Part shown: one piece after another, positions 16,923-25,061 of the stretch | Layout: every line of letters begins with the position of its first letter | Numbering within the stretch: position 1 is the stretch's first letter | Source of the DNA: Australimonas brisbanensis | GTDB taxonomy: Bacteria > Chloroflexota > Dehalococcoidia > Lucifugimonadales > Australimonadaceae | Direction of reading: 5' to 3' | Length of the DNA stretch: 64,000 nucleotides | NCBI GenBank assembly: GCA_038147155.1 | Contig: JAYQTA010000010.1 | Coordinates: 1 to 64,000 of the forward strand | Translations under genes and position numbers: made by a program | Notes under the pieces: model-generated | Seen by the model: only the letters and a program-made list of their open reading frames with translations | Told to the model about the DNA's origin: nothing | The model's database searches: none

Positions 16923-17000
16923 CACCCAAATCCGGGCGAACCCCCATTGCGCCCCTCGTTGGCCCTGGCCTAGATGGCCCTGCGGCGATATGCCGTAGAA

Positions 17001-17220
17001 AGGGGGTGATCCAGTAGTGCATAGTCATCAACCGAGCACCGCTGCCTCACCCGCTGCCCGCCGCTAGGGACCAGTCTTCTCGGTCGGTACTGGTCACCGG
17101 CGGTATCCGCAGGACCTACGCGGTGGGTCTTGTCGGGTGAGCAGCAGGGTGCGCTCCGGCAAACGCTGGGGTAACGGACGGGTGCCCAGGCTTCCAGGAG
17201 CCTGGGCACTCCGGTGTTTT
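17001..17220 (+). ncRNA. candidate structured RNA of unknown class
   Basis: A ~220-base non-coding stretch folds into a branched structure. The closing helix pairs 17036-17053 with 17134-17152. It consists of GCACC/GGTGC, CTGC/GCAG and CTCACCCG/CGGGTGAG with small bulges. Enclosed are a hairpin with CCGCCG/CGGCGG (17058-17063/17098-17103) plus GACCAGT/ACTGGTC (17069-17075/17089-17095), and a short CCGC/GCGG hairpin (17107-17123). A 5' hairpin may form from 17005-17010 with 17027-17033. It ends at a strong terminator. A TATGCC hexamer at 16989-16994 could be its -10 box. No match to a riboswitch, SRP, tmRNA or RNase P consensus was recognised. Confidence 0.5.
17182..17220 (+). terminator. rho-independent terminator of candidate RNA
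   Basis: An 11-bp perfect stem, GTGCCCAGGCT with AGCCTGGGCAC, has a six-base loop and is followed by TCCGGTGTTTT. It ends the candidate RNA and lies 85 bases before the luciferase-like gene. A TAGAAT -10 box for that gene follows at 17260-17265. Confidence 0.85.
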
Positions 17221-17304
17221 CTCCCCTCTCCCTTCTGCGGCCCGCGCCCGCCCGTGCGGTAGAATGGTCGCTCACACCCAGCAGGTGCCCACCGGGGGAC
17301 GCCC

Positions 17305-18246
17305 ATGATCTCGGTCAAGATAGGCCTGTCCGGCCCCTCCACCGCCGCCCGTCAGGGGCGGGCGGCCTTCTTCGCCTACCTCGACACCATCGAGGCGCTG
17401 GAGTGGGACTCGGTGTGGTTCTCGGACCGCATCGTCGGCCCCGGTTGGCGCATGGACCCCCTGGCGGGCATGGCCATGGTGGCCGCCCACTCCGAGCGCC
17501 TCAAGTTCGGCACCAGCGTCCTGCTCATGTCCATGCGCAACCCCGTGGCCATGGCCAAGGAGCTGGCGACCATCGACGCCCTCTCCGGGGGCCGTCGCCT
17601 CATCTTGGCCGTGGGTGTGGGGCAGGAATCGCCCGTGGAGTACCAGGCCATGGGCGTGGAGAAGCGCGAACGCGGGCGGCGGCTGGACGAGGCGATGGCG
17701 CTGATGCGCCGCCTCTGGACGGAGGACCACGTCACGCACTCCTCGGAGTTCGTGCGCCTCAACGACGCGACCATCGGCGTCCACCCCGCCAACCCGGCCA
17801 TCCCTGTGTGGGTGGGCGGGCGCTCGGAGCCCTCGTTCCGGCGCACCGGCGCACTGGGCGACGGCTGGCTGCCCTCGCAGGTCACCCCGGAGGAGGTGGC
17901 GGCAGGCATCGAACGCATCCGTCACCACGCCGCCGAGGCCGGGCGCGTCGTCCCGGACGACCACTACGGGCTGCAGGTCTCGTGCTATCTGGTGGAGCGC
18001 GGCCCCGTGCCCGCCAGCGCCATGGAACGCCTGCTCGCCCGGCGCACCGATGTGTCCCCGGAGGCCATCAACCTGGTGGGCACGCCCGATGCCGTAATGG
18101 CCCGGCTGCGCGAGTACGTGGACGCCGGGGCCACCAAGTTCGTCTTCAACCCGGCCTGCGGGCCGGAGGAGCTGGACGCCCAGCTGCGCCTCCAGGCGGA
18201 GGCCATCGTCCAGCCCATCCACCGCAAGCAGGTCACCTTCGGGTAG
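17305..18246 (+). CDS. luciferase-like (LLM class) flavin-dependent oxidoreductase
   Basis: A 313-residue bacterial-luciferase-like TIM-barrel enzyme using FMN or F420. Family features include the N-terminal IEALEWDSVWFSDR strand, the SERLKFGTSVLLMSMRNP segment, the GGRRLILAVGVG loop and IPVWVGGRSE. Such enzymes include alkanesulfonate-type monooxygenases and F420-dependent reductases; the cofactor and substrate cannot be decided here. The ATG at 17305 has GGGGGA upstream. A TAGAAT box 45 bases upstream gives it its own promoter after the terminator at 17182. argC follows 35 bases downstream. Confidence 0.85.
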   Translation: MISVKIGLSGPSTAARQGRAAFFAYLDTIEALEWDSVWFSDRIVGPGWRMDPLAGMAMVAAHSERLKFGTSVLLMSMRNPVAMAKELATIDALSGGRRLILAVGVGQESPVEYQAMGVEKRERGRRLDEAMALMRRLWTEDHVTHSSEFVRLNDATIGVHPANPAIPVWVGGRSEPSFRRTGALGDGWLPSQVTPEEVAAGIERIRHHAAEAGRVVPDDHYGLQVSCYLVERGPVPASAMERLLARRTDVSPEAINLVGTPDAVMARLREYVDAGATKFVFNPACGPEELDAQLRLQAEAIVQPIHRKQVTFG

Positions 18247-18281
18247 TAGGGCAGTCCCAGACCAACGCAGGAGCAGCGCGC

Positions 18282-19316
18282 ATGAAGGTCGGCATCATCA
18301 ACGTCACGGGCTACGCAGGCATCGAGCTGGCCCGCATCCTCCACCGCCACCCGGAGGCCCAGCTGGTGGGCGTCACGGGCCGGTCGGCGGCGGGCCAGGA
18401 GTTGGCGCAGGCACTACCCCATCTCGAACGCATGAACATGCGCGTCGAGGAGGAGCTGACGGCCTCGGTGGACGTGGTCTTCTCCGCGTTGCCCCAGGTC
18501 GCCTCCGCCGAGGCGTGCCTGCCGTATGTGCGCTCCGGCGTGAAGGTCATCGACATCTCAGCCGACTTCCGCCTCCACGACCCGGCCGAGTACCAAGAGT
18601 GGTACGGGAAGGAGCACCCCGCCCCCGACCTGCTGGAGACCAGCGTGTACGGGCTCACCGAGCTGGACCGCGAGGGCATCGCCGCCGCCTCCCTGGTGGC
18701 CAATCCCGGCTGCTACCCCACGGGCGCGCTGTTGGCGCTGGCCCCGGTGGTCAAGTACGGGCTCATCACCGACCAGGTCATCGTGGACGCCAAGTCCGGC
18801 GTGTCCGGCGCCGGGCGCGGGCTCTCCATGGTCACCCACTTCTCCGAGGTGAACGAGAACGTCTTCGCCTACGGCGTGGCCGGGCACCGACACCTGCCGG
18901 AGATAACGCAGGAGCTGGGGCGCATCGCCCCCGGCTACAAGGCGAAGGCCATCTTCATGCCGCACCTGATTCCCATGACCCGCGGCATCCTGGACACCGT
19001 CTACGCCGACTTCGTGGACGGGGCGTTCGAGGACGCCGCCGCAGCCAGGAAGGGCGTGCAGGAGCTGTACCGTGAGTTCTACCGCGGCGAGCGGTTCGTG
19101 CGCGTGGTGGACGCCCCGCCCCAGACCAAGCAGACCTGGGGCAACAACGACTGCCTGATCCACGCCACCGTGGACCAGCGCACGGGGCGGCTGGTGGTCT
19201 TCGCCGCACTGGACAACCTGGTGAAGGGCGCGGCGGGCCAGGCCATCCAGAACATGAACCTCATGTTCGGCCTGCCCGAGGCCACGGGCCTGGACACCAT
19301 CGCCGTCTACCCCTAG
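18282..19316 (+). CDS. argC: N-acetyl-gamma-glutamyl-phosphate reductase
   Basis: A 344-residue ArgC, catalysing NADPH-dependent reduction of N-acetylglutamyl phosphate in arginine biosynthesis. The Rossmann start VGIINVTGYAGIELARIL, the active-site Cys in ANPGCYPTGA, the GVSGAGRG loop and the catalytic His region FMPHLIPMTRG are all present. Length matches the family. The ATG at 18282 follows GCAGGAGC. No other arg genes are nearby, so the pathway is dispersed. It may share transcripts with the luciferase-like gene. Confidence 0.93.
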   Translation: MKVGIINVTGYAGIELARILHRHPEAQLVGVTGRSAAGQELAQALPHLERMNMRVEEELTASVDVVFSALPQVASAEACLPYVRSGVKVIDISADFRLHDPAEYQEWYGKEHPAPDLLETSVYGLTELDREGIAAASLVANPGCYPTGALLALAPVVKYGLITDQVIVDAKSGVSGAGRGLSMVTHFSEVNENVFAYGVAGHRHLPEITQELGRIAPGYKAKAIFMPHLIPMTRGILDTVYADFVDGAFEDAAAARKGVQELYREFYRGERFVRVVDAPPQTKQTWGNNDCLIHATVDQRTGRLVVFAALDNLVKGAAGQAIQNMNLMFGLPEATGLDTIAVYP

Positions 19317-19367
19317 CGCCTACCCATGTGCGTCCCCAGCCGGTAGGCTGGAGGCGCGGCCCGGTGC

Positions 19368-19444
19368 GCCCCCATCGTCTAGCGGCCTAGGACGCCACCC
19401 TTTCAAGGTGGAGATCAGGGGTTCGAATCCCCTTGGGGGCACCA
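19368..19444 (+). tRNA. tRNA-Glu (UUC)
   Basis: Cloverleaf with acceptor GCCCCCA/TGGGGGC, anticodon stem CCACC/GGTGG and loop CTTTCAA giving anticodon TTC, T-arm GGTTCGAATCC and encoded CCA. A TAGGCT -10-like box lies at 19344-19349. Confidence 0.95.
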
Positions 19445-19451
19445 GGTTTTT

Positions 19452-20069
19452 TCAGGCCAAACTGACGCTGGTCAGTTCCCAGCGGCCCACGCGCTCCCCA
19501 TCGCGCCAGGGCGGCGAGATGCGCATCCACCAGTCGTGGTGGGGCAGGTGCTGGTGCACCCGCGTGGCGGCCTCGTCCTCGAAGCACTCGTACATGCAGA
19601 ACAGCGTGGGGTCGGCGTTGTCGCGCAGCGCCTCGTAGTACACGCACCCCGGCTCGGCGCGCGTCGCCGCCACCAGCGTGCCCAGCTGCTCCAGGTACTC
19701 TCCCAGCGCCTCGCGCTTGATGCGCCGCAGCCCCATGATCACGAACACCGAGTCCGCCGCGCGCGCCGTCTGGGGCGGGTAGTCCACGCTGGACAGTTCC
19801 CACCGCGCCACGGGCGGGCCGTCGCGCCACTCCCTGGACAGTTCCATCCAGTGCTCGTGGTGGGCCGATGCGCGATGCACCGCCGCGGCCTCTGCGTCCA
19901 CGAACGCCTCGTACAGACAGAACACGGCGGGGTCTGCGGTATCGCGCAGCACCTCGTACCGCACGCACCCCGCCTCGGCGCGGGAGTTGGCGGCGTGCAC
20001 CGCCACATGCCGGACGTAGTCGTCCTGGTGCGCGGGCTTGATGCGGTGGAAGCCGATGATGACGAACAT
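19452..20069 (-). CDS. tandem ABM-domain (antibiotic biosynthesis monooxygenase-fold) protein
   Basis: A 205-residue protein made of two homologous ABM-like domains of about 100 residues. Each begins FVII/FVIM followed by G(F/L)xRIK, contains GCVxYEVLRD or GCVYYEALRD, and ends in WRDGxxVxRWEL. ABM proteins are small dimeric ferredoxin-fold enzymes such as quinol monooxygenases or haem-degrading proteins; here the dimer appears fused into one chain. It lies 3 bases after the MBL hydrolase gene on the same strand, so the two form an operon. Its 3' end lies 8 bases from the convergent tRNA-Glu gene. Substrate unknown. Confidence 0.75.
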   Translation of the reverse strand: MFVIIGFHRIKPAHQDDYVRHVAVHAANSRAEAGCVRYEVLRDTADPAVFCLYEAFVDAEAAAVHRASAHHEHWMELSREWRDGPPVARWELSSVDYPPQTARAADSVFVIMGLRRIKREALGEYLEQLGTLVAATRAEPGCVYYEALRDNADPTLFCMYECFEDEAATRVHQHLPHHDWWMRISPPWRDGERVGRWELTSVSLA

Positions 20070-20072
20070 GGG

Positions 20073-20849
20073 TTAGTCCGCCAGCCGCTGGGTCTCGATG
20101 CCGGGCATCTGGAAGGCGGGGCGCTCCTCCTCGGAGAGCGCCACCCCCGGCCCGCTCACCCCGAAGAAGGTCAGCTCGCGCGCAGCCAGGTACTCCGTCC
20201 CGCCGCCCTTGAGCATGCGGAAGGGCAGGTCGTGGCCGGGGTAGATGATTTCGGCCTCGGCCAGCACCCGGGCGATGGACCGGCGCGCGTCGTCCGCGCT
20301 CCAGAACACAAGGGCGTTGGTGCCGGTGAGCGCGGTCTTGGTGTTCTGGATGCCGTCGCCCGTCACCGCCACGGGCCCCTCGGCGGTGTCCACGATGGCC
20401 GCCATCGTCCCCGCGCTGTGGCCCGGCGTGTGGAGCAGGCGCACCCCCGGCTCCACCTCGAAGCCGTCCTCCACCGCCTCCACCCGCTCCAGCGACTCCA
20501 GCAGGGCGTTGGTCCAGCGGGGGGTGGCCCAGTCGTTGGCGTGGGGGGCGCGCGCGTACTGGCGCTCCCACTGGTGCAGCAGCACCCGGGCGTTGGGGAA
20601 CAGGTCGGCGTTCTGCACGTGGTCCCAGTGGGTGTGGGTCAGCACCACGTTGTCCACGTCCGCCGGGGTGAGCCCGCGCGCCGCAAGCGCCGCCACCAGC
20701 GGGGTGCGCCGCCCCACGTGGCCCGTGTCCACCACGGTGCGCGTGGCGCCGGTGATGAGCAGCGTGGCGCAGAAGGCCGCCGAGCCCTGGCTCGTGCGGA
20801 ACCCGTCGCCGTGGAGCAGCACCTCAACAGCGGGCGTGGGAGTTGGCAT
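20073..20849 (-). CDS. metallo-beta-lactamase fold hydrolase
   Basis: A 258-residue MBL-fold enzyme. The zinc motif THTHWDH is at residues 71-77, a further His lies in HTPGHSAG, the bridging Asp is in VTGDGI and the last His in YPGHDLPF. The pattern resembles N-acyl homoserine lactonase and glyoxalase II-like MBL proteins, without allowing a substrate call. ATG 20849 is chosen because GGAGG lies nine bases upstream, while the longer GTG start overlaps that site. First gene of a two-gene operon with the ABM protein, divergent from the GlcG-like gene. Confidence 0.85.
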   Translation of the reverse strand: MPTPTPAVEVLLHGDGFRTSQGSAAFCATLLITGATRTVVDTGHVGRRTPLVAALAARGLTPADVDNVVLTHTHWDHVQNADLFPNARVLLHQWERQYARAPHANDWATPRWTNALLESLERVEAVEDGFEVEPGVRLLHTPGHSAGTMAAIVDTAEGPVAVTGDGIQNTKTALTGTNALVFWSADDARRSIARVLAEAEIIYPGHDLPFRMLKGGGTEYLAARELTFFGVSGPGVALSEEERPAFQMPGIETQRLAD

Positions 20850-20961
20850 GGGGGACACCTCCGGGCATGGGCGTGGTGCGGGCAGTTATACCACGCGTGC
20901 GGCTGTGGCGAGGGCGTGCGCGCTGCCGTATCCTCGCCCCACCCCTGCCAGGAGGCGCGCT

Positions 20962-21363
20962 GTGTCCACCATCACCCTCGATGAGGCCGTTCGCATGATC
21001 ACCGCCGGCATCGCCCGCGCTCAGGAGATGGGCATCCGCGTGTCGGTGGCGGTGCTGGACCCGCGCGGTGACCTCATCGCCCAGCACCGGATGGACGGTG
21101 CGTTGTGGCGCTCGGTGCCCATCGCCCAGGGCAAGGCGGCTGCATCGGCGGCCTGGAACATCTCCTCCAAGGAGCTGGAGGCGCGCTGGGAGAGCCCGGT
21201 GGTGCGCGCCTTCGCCATGATGGAGAACGGGCGGCTGATCCCCGGCCAGGGCGCGCTCCCCGTGCGCCGGGCAGACGGCACCCTGGCCGGCGCCATCGGC
21301 GTGTCCGGGGCCAAGCCCCCGGAGGACGAGGCCGTGGCCCAGGCCGGGCTGGAAGCGCTGTAG
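20962..21363 (+). CDS. GlcG/HbpS family (haem-degrading-domain) protein
   Basis: A 133-residue GlcG/HbpS-like protein (formerly DUF336). It has the family MGIRVSVAVLDPRGDLIAQHRMDG strand-loop region and the terminal GAIGVSGAKPPEDEAVAQAG signature. Members bind haem or accompany oxidoreductases and their function is often unclear. GTG 20962 is preceded by AGGAGG; a TATCCT box lies about 30 bases upstream. The stop codon overlaps the GTG of the dehydrogenase by one base. This gene pairing suggests an accessory role to that enzyme. Confidence 0.8.
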   Translation: MSTITLDEAVRMITAGIARAQEMGIRVSVAVLDPRGDLIAQHRMDGALWRSVPIAQGKAAASAAWNISSKELEARWESPVVRAFAMMENGRLIPGQGALPVRRADGTLAGAIGVSGAKPPEDEAVAQAGLEAL

Positions 21364-22436
21364 TGGACGCCTTCAAGCCCAGGCCCGAGGACATCGTCCA
21401 CGTCTCCGCCGAGACGCTGCGCCCGGCGCTGGAGGGGCTGTTCCGCTCGGCGGGCGAGCCGCCCGAGGCCGCGCAGCGCGCGGCCGACGTGCTGCTCCAG
21501 GCCGACCTGCGGGCCGTGGAGAGCCACGGCGTGTCCAACATGATGAAGATCTACCTGGACGAGTACGCCGAGGGCACGCTGGTTGCCGGAGCCCGGTGGG
21601 AGGTGGAGCGCGAGCGCGCGGCCACCGCCACCATCAACGCCCACCTGGCCCACGGACTCGTCATCGCGCCCATCGCCATGGGCATGGCCATCGAGAAGGC
21701 GCGCGCAGGCGGCCTCGGCGCGGTGACGGTGCATAACGCGGGGCACCTGGGCATGGCCGCCTACCACGCCATGCTGGCGCTGCCGGAGGATATGGTGGGC
21801 GTGTGCATGACCGCCGCCGGGGCCTCGGTGCTGCCCACCTTCGGGCGCGAGCCGCGCCTGGGCACTAACCCCATCGCCATCGCCGCGCCCGCGGGGCAGG
21901 AGCGCCCCTTCGTGCTGGACATGGCCACCTCCGTGGTGCCCGTGAACAAGGTGCGCAACACCCGCCGGGCCGGGCACCTGCTGCCTGCGGGCATCATCGC
22001 GGGCGAGGACGGGAACCCCATCCTGGAGCCGGTGGCGGTGCCGGAGCCGTTCCGGCTGCTGCCCCTGGGCTCGGCCCGCGAGACCGGCTCGCACAAGGGC
22101 TACGGCCTGGCCGCCGCCGTGGAGACGCTCTGCTCCATCCTCTCCGGTGCGGGCTACGCCACGGTGCTTCCGCGCACCTACTACCGCCACTTCCTCATGG
22201 CCATCAGCATCGACGCCTTCACCGAGGTCGACCGGTTCAAGGAACTGATGGACGGCTACATCCGTGACCTGCACGCCACCGCGCCCGCCGCCGGGCACGA
22301 GCACGTGCTGGTCGCGGGCGAGCCGGAGTGGGACGCCCACGCCGAACGCAGCCGCGACGGCATCCCCCTGCACAAGGATGTGGTCGCCTGGCTGCGCGCC
22401 GAGTGCGCGGCCCGCGCCGTGCCCCTGAGCCTCTAG
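21363..22436 (+). CDS. malate/L-lactate dehydrogenase family (Ldh2-type) oxidoreductase
   Basis: A 357-residue NAD(P)-dependent oxidoreductase of the malate/lactate dehydrogenase type 2 family. Visible family features are the ESHGVSNM region, active-site His in VHNAGHLGM, RLGTNPIAIAAP and FVLDMATSVV, and a GSHKGYGLAAAVE segment. Possible substrates include 2-hydroxy acids, ureidoglycolate or sulfolactate. GTG 21363 shares a base with the upstream TAG, so translation is coupled to the GlcG-like gene. The quinone-reductase-like gene follows 24 bases later. Confidence 0.85.
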   Translation: MDAFKPRPEDIVHVSAETLRPALEGLFRSAGEPPEAAQRAADVLLQADLRAVESHGVSNMMKIYLDEYAEGTLVAGARWEVERERAATATINAHLAHGLVIAPIAMGMAIEKARAGGLGAVTVHNAGHLGMAAYHAMLALPEDMVGVCMTAAGASVLPTFGREPRLGTNPIAIAAPAGQERPFVLDMATSVVPVNKVRNTRRAGHLLPAGIIAGEDGNPILEPVAVPEPFRLLPLGSARETGSHKGYGLAAAVETLCSILSGAGYATVLPRTYYRHFLMAISIDAFTEVDRFKELMDGYIRDLHATAPAAGHEHVLVAGEPEWDAHAERSRDGIPLHKDVVAWLRAECAARAVPLSL

Positions 22437-22460
22437 CCCCCCACGCAAGGAGAACGCCCC

Positions 22461-23447
22461 ATGCGCGCTGCCTGGTACACCCGTTACGGCCCCGCCCGCG
22501 AGGTCTTCATTATCGGCGAGATGCCGACGCCGACGCCCGGACACGGCGAGGTGCTGGTGCGGGTGCACGCATCGGGTGTGAACCCCTCGGACTACAAGTC
22601 GCGCCAGGGCTCGCGCGGGGCCTTCGCCTACGAGCGCATCGTCCCGCACTCGGACGGGGCGGGTGTCATCGAGGCCGTGGGGCCGGGCGTCTCGCGGGCG
22701 CGGGTGGGCCAGCGGGTGTGGCTGTACGAGGGCCAGTGGCAGCGCCCCCTGGGCACGGCGGCCGAGTACATCGCCCTTCCGTCGCATCAGGCGGTGCCGC
22801 TTGCCGATGCGCTCTCCTTCGCGGAGGGCGCGTGCATCGGCATCCCCGCCATGACGGCCCACCGGTGCCTCTTCGCCGATGGCCCGGTGGACGGGGCCAC
22901 GGTGCTGGTGACGGGTGGGGCGGGCGCGGTGGGCCACTACGCCATCCAGCTGGCGCGCTGGGCGGGGGCGGGCATGGTCATCGCCACCGTCTCCGGTGAG
23001 GCCAAGGCCGCCCACGCCCTGGCAGGTGGGGCGGACCACGCGGTCAACTACCGCACCGGCGACCCGGCGGCCGAGATACTCGAACTCACGGACGGGGCTG
23101 GCGTTGACCGCATCGTGGAGGTGGACTTCGGCGGCAACCTGCCCGTGTCCGAGAAGGTGCTGGCGCCCAACGGGTCCGTCGCCTCCTACGCCTCCACGGG
23201 CAACCGCGAGCCCACCGTGGTCTACCAGGCCTTCTCCCGGCGCAACATCACCTTCCGGCTGGTGCTGGTCTACTCCATGCCGGACGATGCCAAGGCCGAC
23301 GCCGTGGACGACATCACCGACGCCATCGCCGAGGGCGGACTGTGGCACCCGGTGGGCGCGCGCTACGCGCTGGACGAGATCGCCTCAGCGCACCAGGCGC
23401 AGGAGCAGGGCGCGGTCATGGGCAACATCGTCATCGAGATGCCCTAG
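22461..23447 (+). CDS. NADPH:quinone reductase-like MDR family oxidoreductase
   Basis: A 328-residue zinc-independent medium-chain dehydrogenase/reductase. The GroES-like N-terminal domain has VRVHASGVNPSDYK and the Rossmann domain opens with VLVTGGAGAVGHYAIQLA. No structural-zinc cysteine cluster is present, in line with quinone oxidoreductases. An AAGGAG site precedes the ATG. It is the third gene of the GlcG-Ldh-MDR run, implying a shared redox pathway. The actual substrate is not indicated. Confidence 0.87.
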   Translation: MRAAWYTRYGPAREVFIIGEMPTPTPGHGEVLVRVHASGVNPSDYKSRQGSRGAFAYERIVPHSDGAGVIEAVGPGVSRARVGQRVWLYEGQWQRPLGTAAEYIALPSHQAVPLADALSFAEGACIGIPAMTAHRCLFADGPVDGATVLVTGGAGAVGHYAIQLARWAGAGMVIATVSGEAKAAHALAGGADHAVNYRTGDPAAEILELTDGAGVDRIVEVDFGGNLPVSEKVLAPNGSVASYASTGNREPTVVYQAFSRRNITFRLVLVYSMPDDAKADAVDDITDAIAEGGLWHPVGARYALDEIASAHQAQEQGAVMGNIVIEMP

Positions 23448-23450
23448 CCG

Positions 23451-23867
23451 CTAGCCCAGCGGCCGCCCCCGCAGGCGCTTGGTGGCGGAGCGGCGCGACT
23501 TGGCCTCCAGCCGGCGCTCCTTGGACGCGCGAGAGGGCCGGGTGGGCGTGCGCGGGCGCGGGGGCACCGCTGCGACCGCCAGCATCGCGGCCAGGCGCGC
23601 CAGGGCGTCGGCACGGTTGCGGTCCTGAGAGCGGTAGCGCTGCGCCTTGATGAGCACCACCCCCTCGGCGTTCATGCGCGAGCCCACCAGCGCGCGCAGG
23701 CGCTCCTTCACCGGCCGAGGCAACGAGGGGGAGCCGGCCGCGTCGAACCGCAGCACGGCGGCCGTCGCCACCTTGTTCACGTTCTGCCCGCCGGGCCCGG
23801 ACGAAGCCACGAACTCGAAGGTCAGCTCCTCGTCGGGGATGGCGATGGTGCGGGTGACTTCCAGCAT
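23451..23867 (-). CDS. arfB: alternative ribosome-rescue factor ArfB (peptidyl-tRNA hydrolase)
   Basis: A 138-residue class I release-factor-like protein. The catalytic GGQ is at residues 26-28 within SGPGGQNVNK. The C-terminal tail is strongly basic and probably enters the empty mRNA channel of stalled ribosomes, as in ArfB/YaeJ. It lacks codon-recognition domains, which excludes RF1/RF2. The ATG has an AAGG site. It is convergent with the MDR gene with a 3-base gap. Confidence 0.9.
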   Translation of the reverse strand: MLEVTRTIAIPDEELTFEFVASSGPGGQNVNKVATAAVLRFDAAGSPSLPRPVKERLRALVGSRMNAEGVVLIKAQRYRSQDRNRADALARLAAMLAVAAVPPRPRTPTRPSRASKERRLEAKSRRSATKRLRGRPLG

Positions 23868-23895
23868 GCCTTAAGGCTAGCGGGCGGGGTGCGCG

Positions 23896-23923
23896 TTGAC
23901 ACCCCCCTGAGCGCTGCTATGCT
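23896..23923 (+). promoter_or_regulatory. sigma70-type promoter of second luciferase-like gene
   Basis: Perfect -35 TTGACA at 23896-23901 and -10 TATGCT at 23918-23923 with a 16-base spacer. It lies 27 bases upstream of the ATG. Confidence 0.75.
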
Positions 23924-23950
23924 CGCGCCATCTCCTCTGGTGAGGTCGTC

Positions 23951-24844
23951 ATGGCACGCTCCAACAACCCCGTGCGCTTCGGGCTCAACCCGCGCAATTT
24001 CCCCTACGAGAAGCTGGTGTCCATCGCGCAGGCTGCGGAGAAGGCCGGTTTCGAGGTCATCTCCTTCTCCGACCGCCCGCCGGAGAACAACCTGGAGGGG
24101 TGGACCCTCGCCACGGCCATCGCCGTCCAGACCGCACGCATCAACGTCACCCACTCCACGCTGAACATCCCGCTTCACCACCCGGCCATGCTGGCCAAGA
24201 AGGCGGCGGCGCTGGACATCATCTCGGGTGGGCGGCTCATCCTCGCCCTGGGCGCCGGAACCCAGGAGGACCACTCCACCACCTACGGCCACCACTACGG
24301 CTCGGCGGGTGAGCGGGTGGACGGGCTCATCGACGCCATCACCATCGTGCGCGGCATGCTCTCCGAGCCCTCCTTCACCTACCAGGGCAAGGTCTACCAC
24401 GTGAATGACGCGGTGGTGGAACCCAAGCCCGTGCAGCAGCCCATCCCCATCATCATCGGCGCGGCCAAGCCCCGCATGCTGGCCCTCACCGGCCGCGTGG
24501 CCGACGGCTGGCTGCGCAATGGCGGCTGGCCGGCGGACGTGGGGGCCTATAGGGAACAGCTGGAGCAGGTGGAGCGTGGCGCCGAGGGGGCCGGGCGCGA
24601 CCCTGCCTCCCTCCGCCGCGTGCTCAACTGCACCGCCTACGTGGGCACGGGCGACATCGCCACCCACACCCCCAAGACCTTCGGCAACCCCGGCGGGCTC
24701 ATGGGCCGCCCGGAGGACGTGCTGGAGATCGTGGAGGAGTACCGCGAGGCGGGCGTGGACACCTTCCACGTCCAGTTCCTCAACGACATCGTGGACGAGC
24801 AGATACAAGCTTTCGGCGAGCAGGTCATCGCCAAGGTGCGCTGA
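23951..24844 (+). CDS. luciferase-like (LLM class) F420- or FMN-dependent oxidoreductase
   Basis: A 297-residue luciferase-like TIM-barrel enzyme. Family segments include AAEKAGFEVISFSDR, NIPLHHPAMLAKKAAALD, SGGRLILALGAG and IPIIIGAAKPRML. It resembles the F420-dependent methylenetetrahydromethanopterin-reductase-like/glucose-6-phosphate-dehydrogenase-like branch, but cofactor assignment is tentative. It is a single gene behind a near-consensus promoter, preceding repeat copy R5 and the selenoprotein gene. It is a second, divergent paralogue of the enzyme at 17305. Confidence 0.85.
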   Translation: MARSNNPVRFGLNPRNFPYEKLVSIAQAAEKAGFEVISFSDRPPENNLEGWTLATAIAVQTARINVTHSTLNIPLHHPAMLAKKAAALDIISGGRLILALGAGTQEDHSTTYGHHYGSAGERVDGLIDAITIVRGMLSEPSFTYQGKVYHVNDAVVEPKPVQQPIPIIIGAAKPRMLALTGRVADGWLRNGGWPADVGAYREQLEQVERGAEGAGRDPASLRRVLNCTAYVGTGDIATHTPKTFGNPGGLMGRPEDVLEIVEEYREAGVDTFHVQFLNDIVDEQIQAFGEQVIAKVR

Positions 24845-24879
24845 CCAAGCACCCTCTCCGTCTCTGGTGCATCCAAGTC

Positions 24880-25055
24880 TGGGTGGAGAGCAGCGGTGGC
24901 GAAGCGCTGGCCCTGCGCCCACTGCCCTGAGCGAGCCCGGAGCGAGCGGGGCCGCAGGCCCCACGTTGAGCGCCCGGCAGGGCGCGTGGGCGGGGTAGCC
25001 CCCGAAGGGGGCGCAGGGGAGTCCCCTGTAACGAGCCCGCGAAGCGGGCTGGGAG
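24880..25055 (+). repeat. dispersed palindromic repeat, copy R5 (3' half)
   Basis: Carries the 3' half of the repeat: hairpins GGGGCCGCAGGCCCC, GCGCCCGGCAGGGCGC, CCCCCGAAGGGGG and AGGGGAGTCCCCT, then GTAACGAGCCCGCGAAGCGGG. It forms the leader just upstream of the selenoprotein gene's GGAGAG ribosome-binding site. A near-identical 80-base run occurs in R7. Confidence 0.75.
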
Positions 25056-25061
25056 AGCGCG

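Noticed and set aside
17041..17160. SRP RNA or RNase P RNA
   Set aside because: The SRP GGAA..AGCAG asymmetric loop and the RNase P GAGGAAAGTCC-type core are both missing.
17005..17220. T-box riboswitch upstream of the luciferase-like/argC genes
   Set aside because: An AGGGTG near 17147 recalls a T-box, but the core TGGNACC bulge sequence and a specifier stem are not seen, and the next gene has its own -10 box after the terminator.
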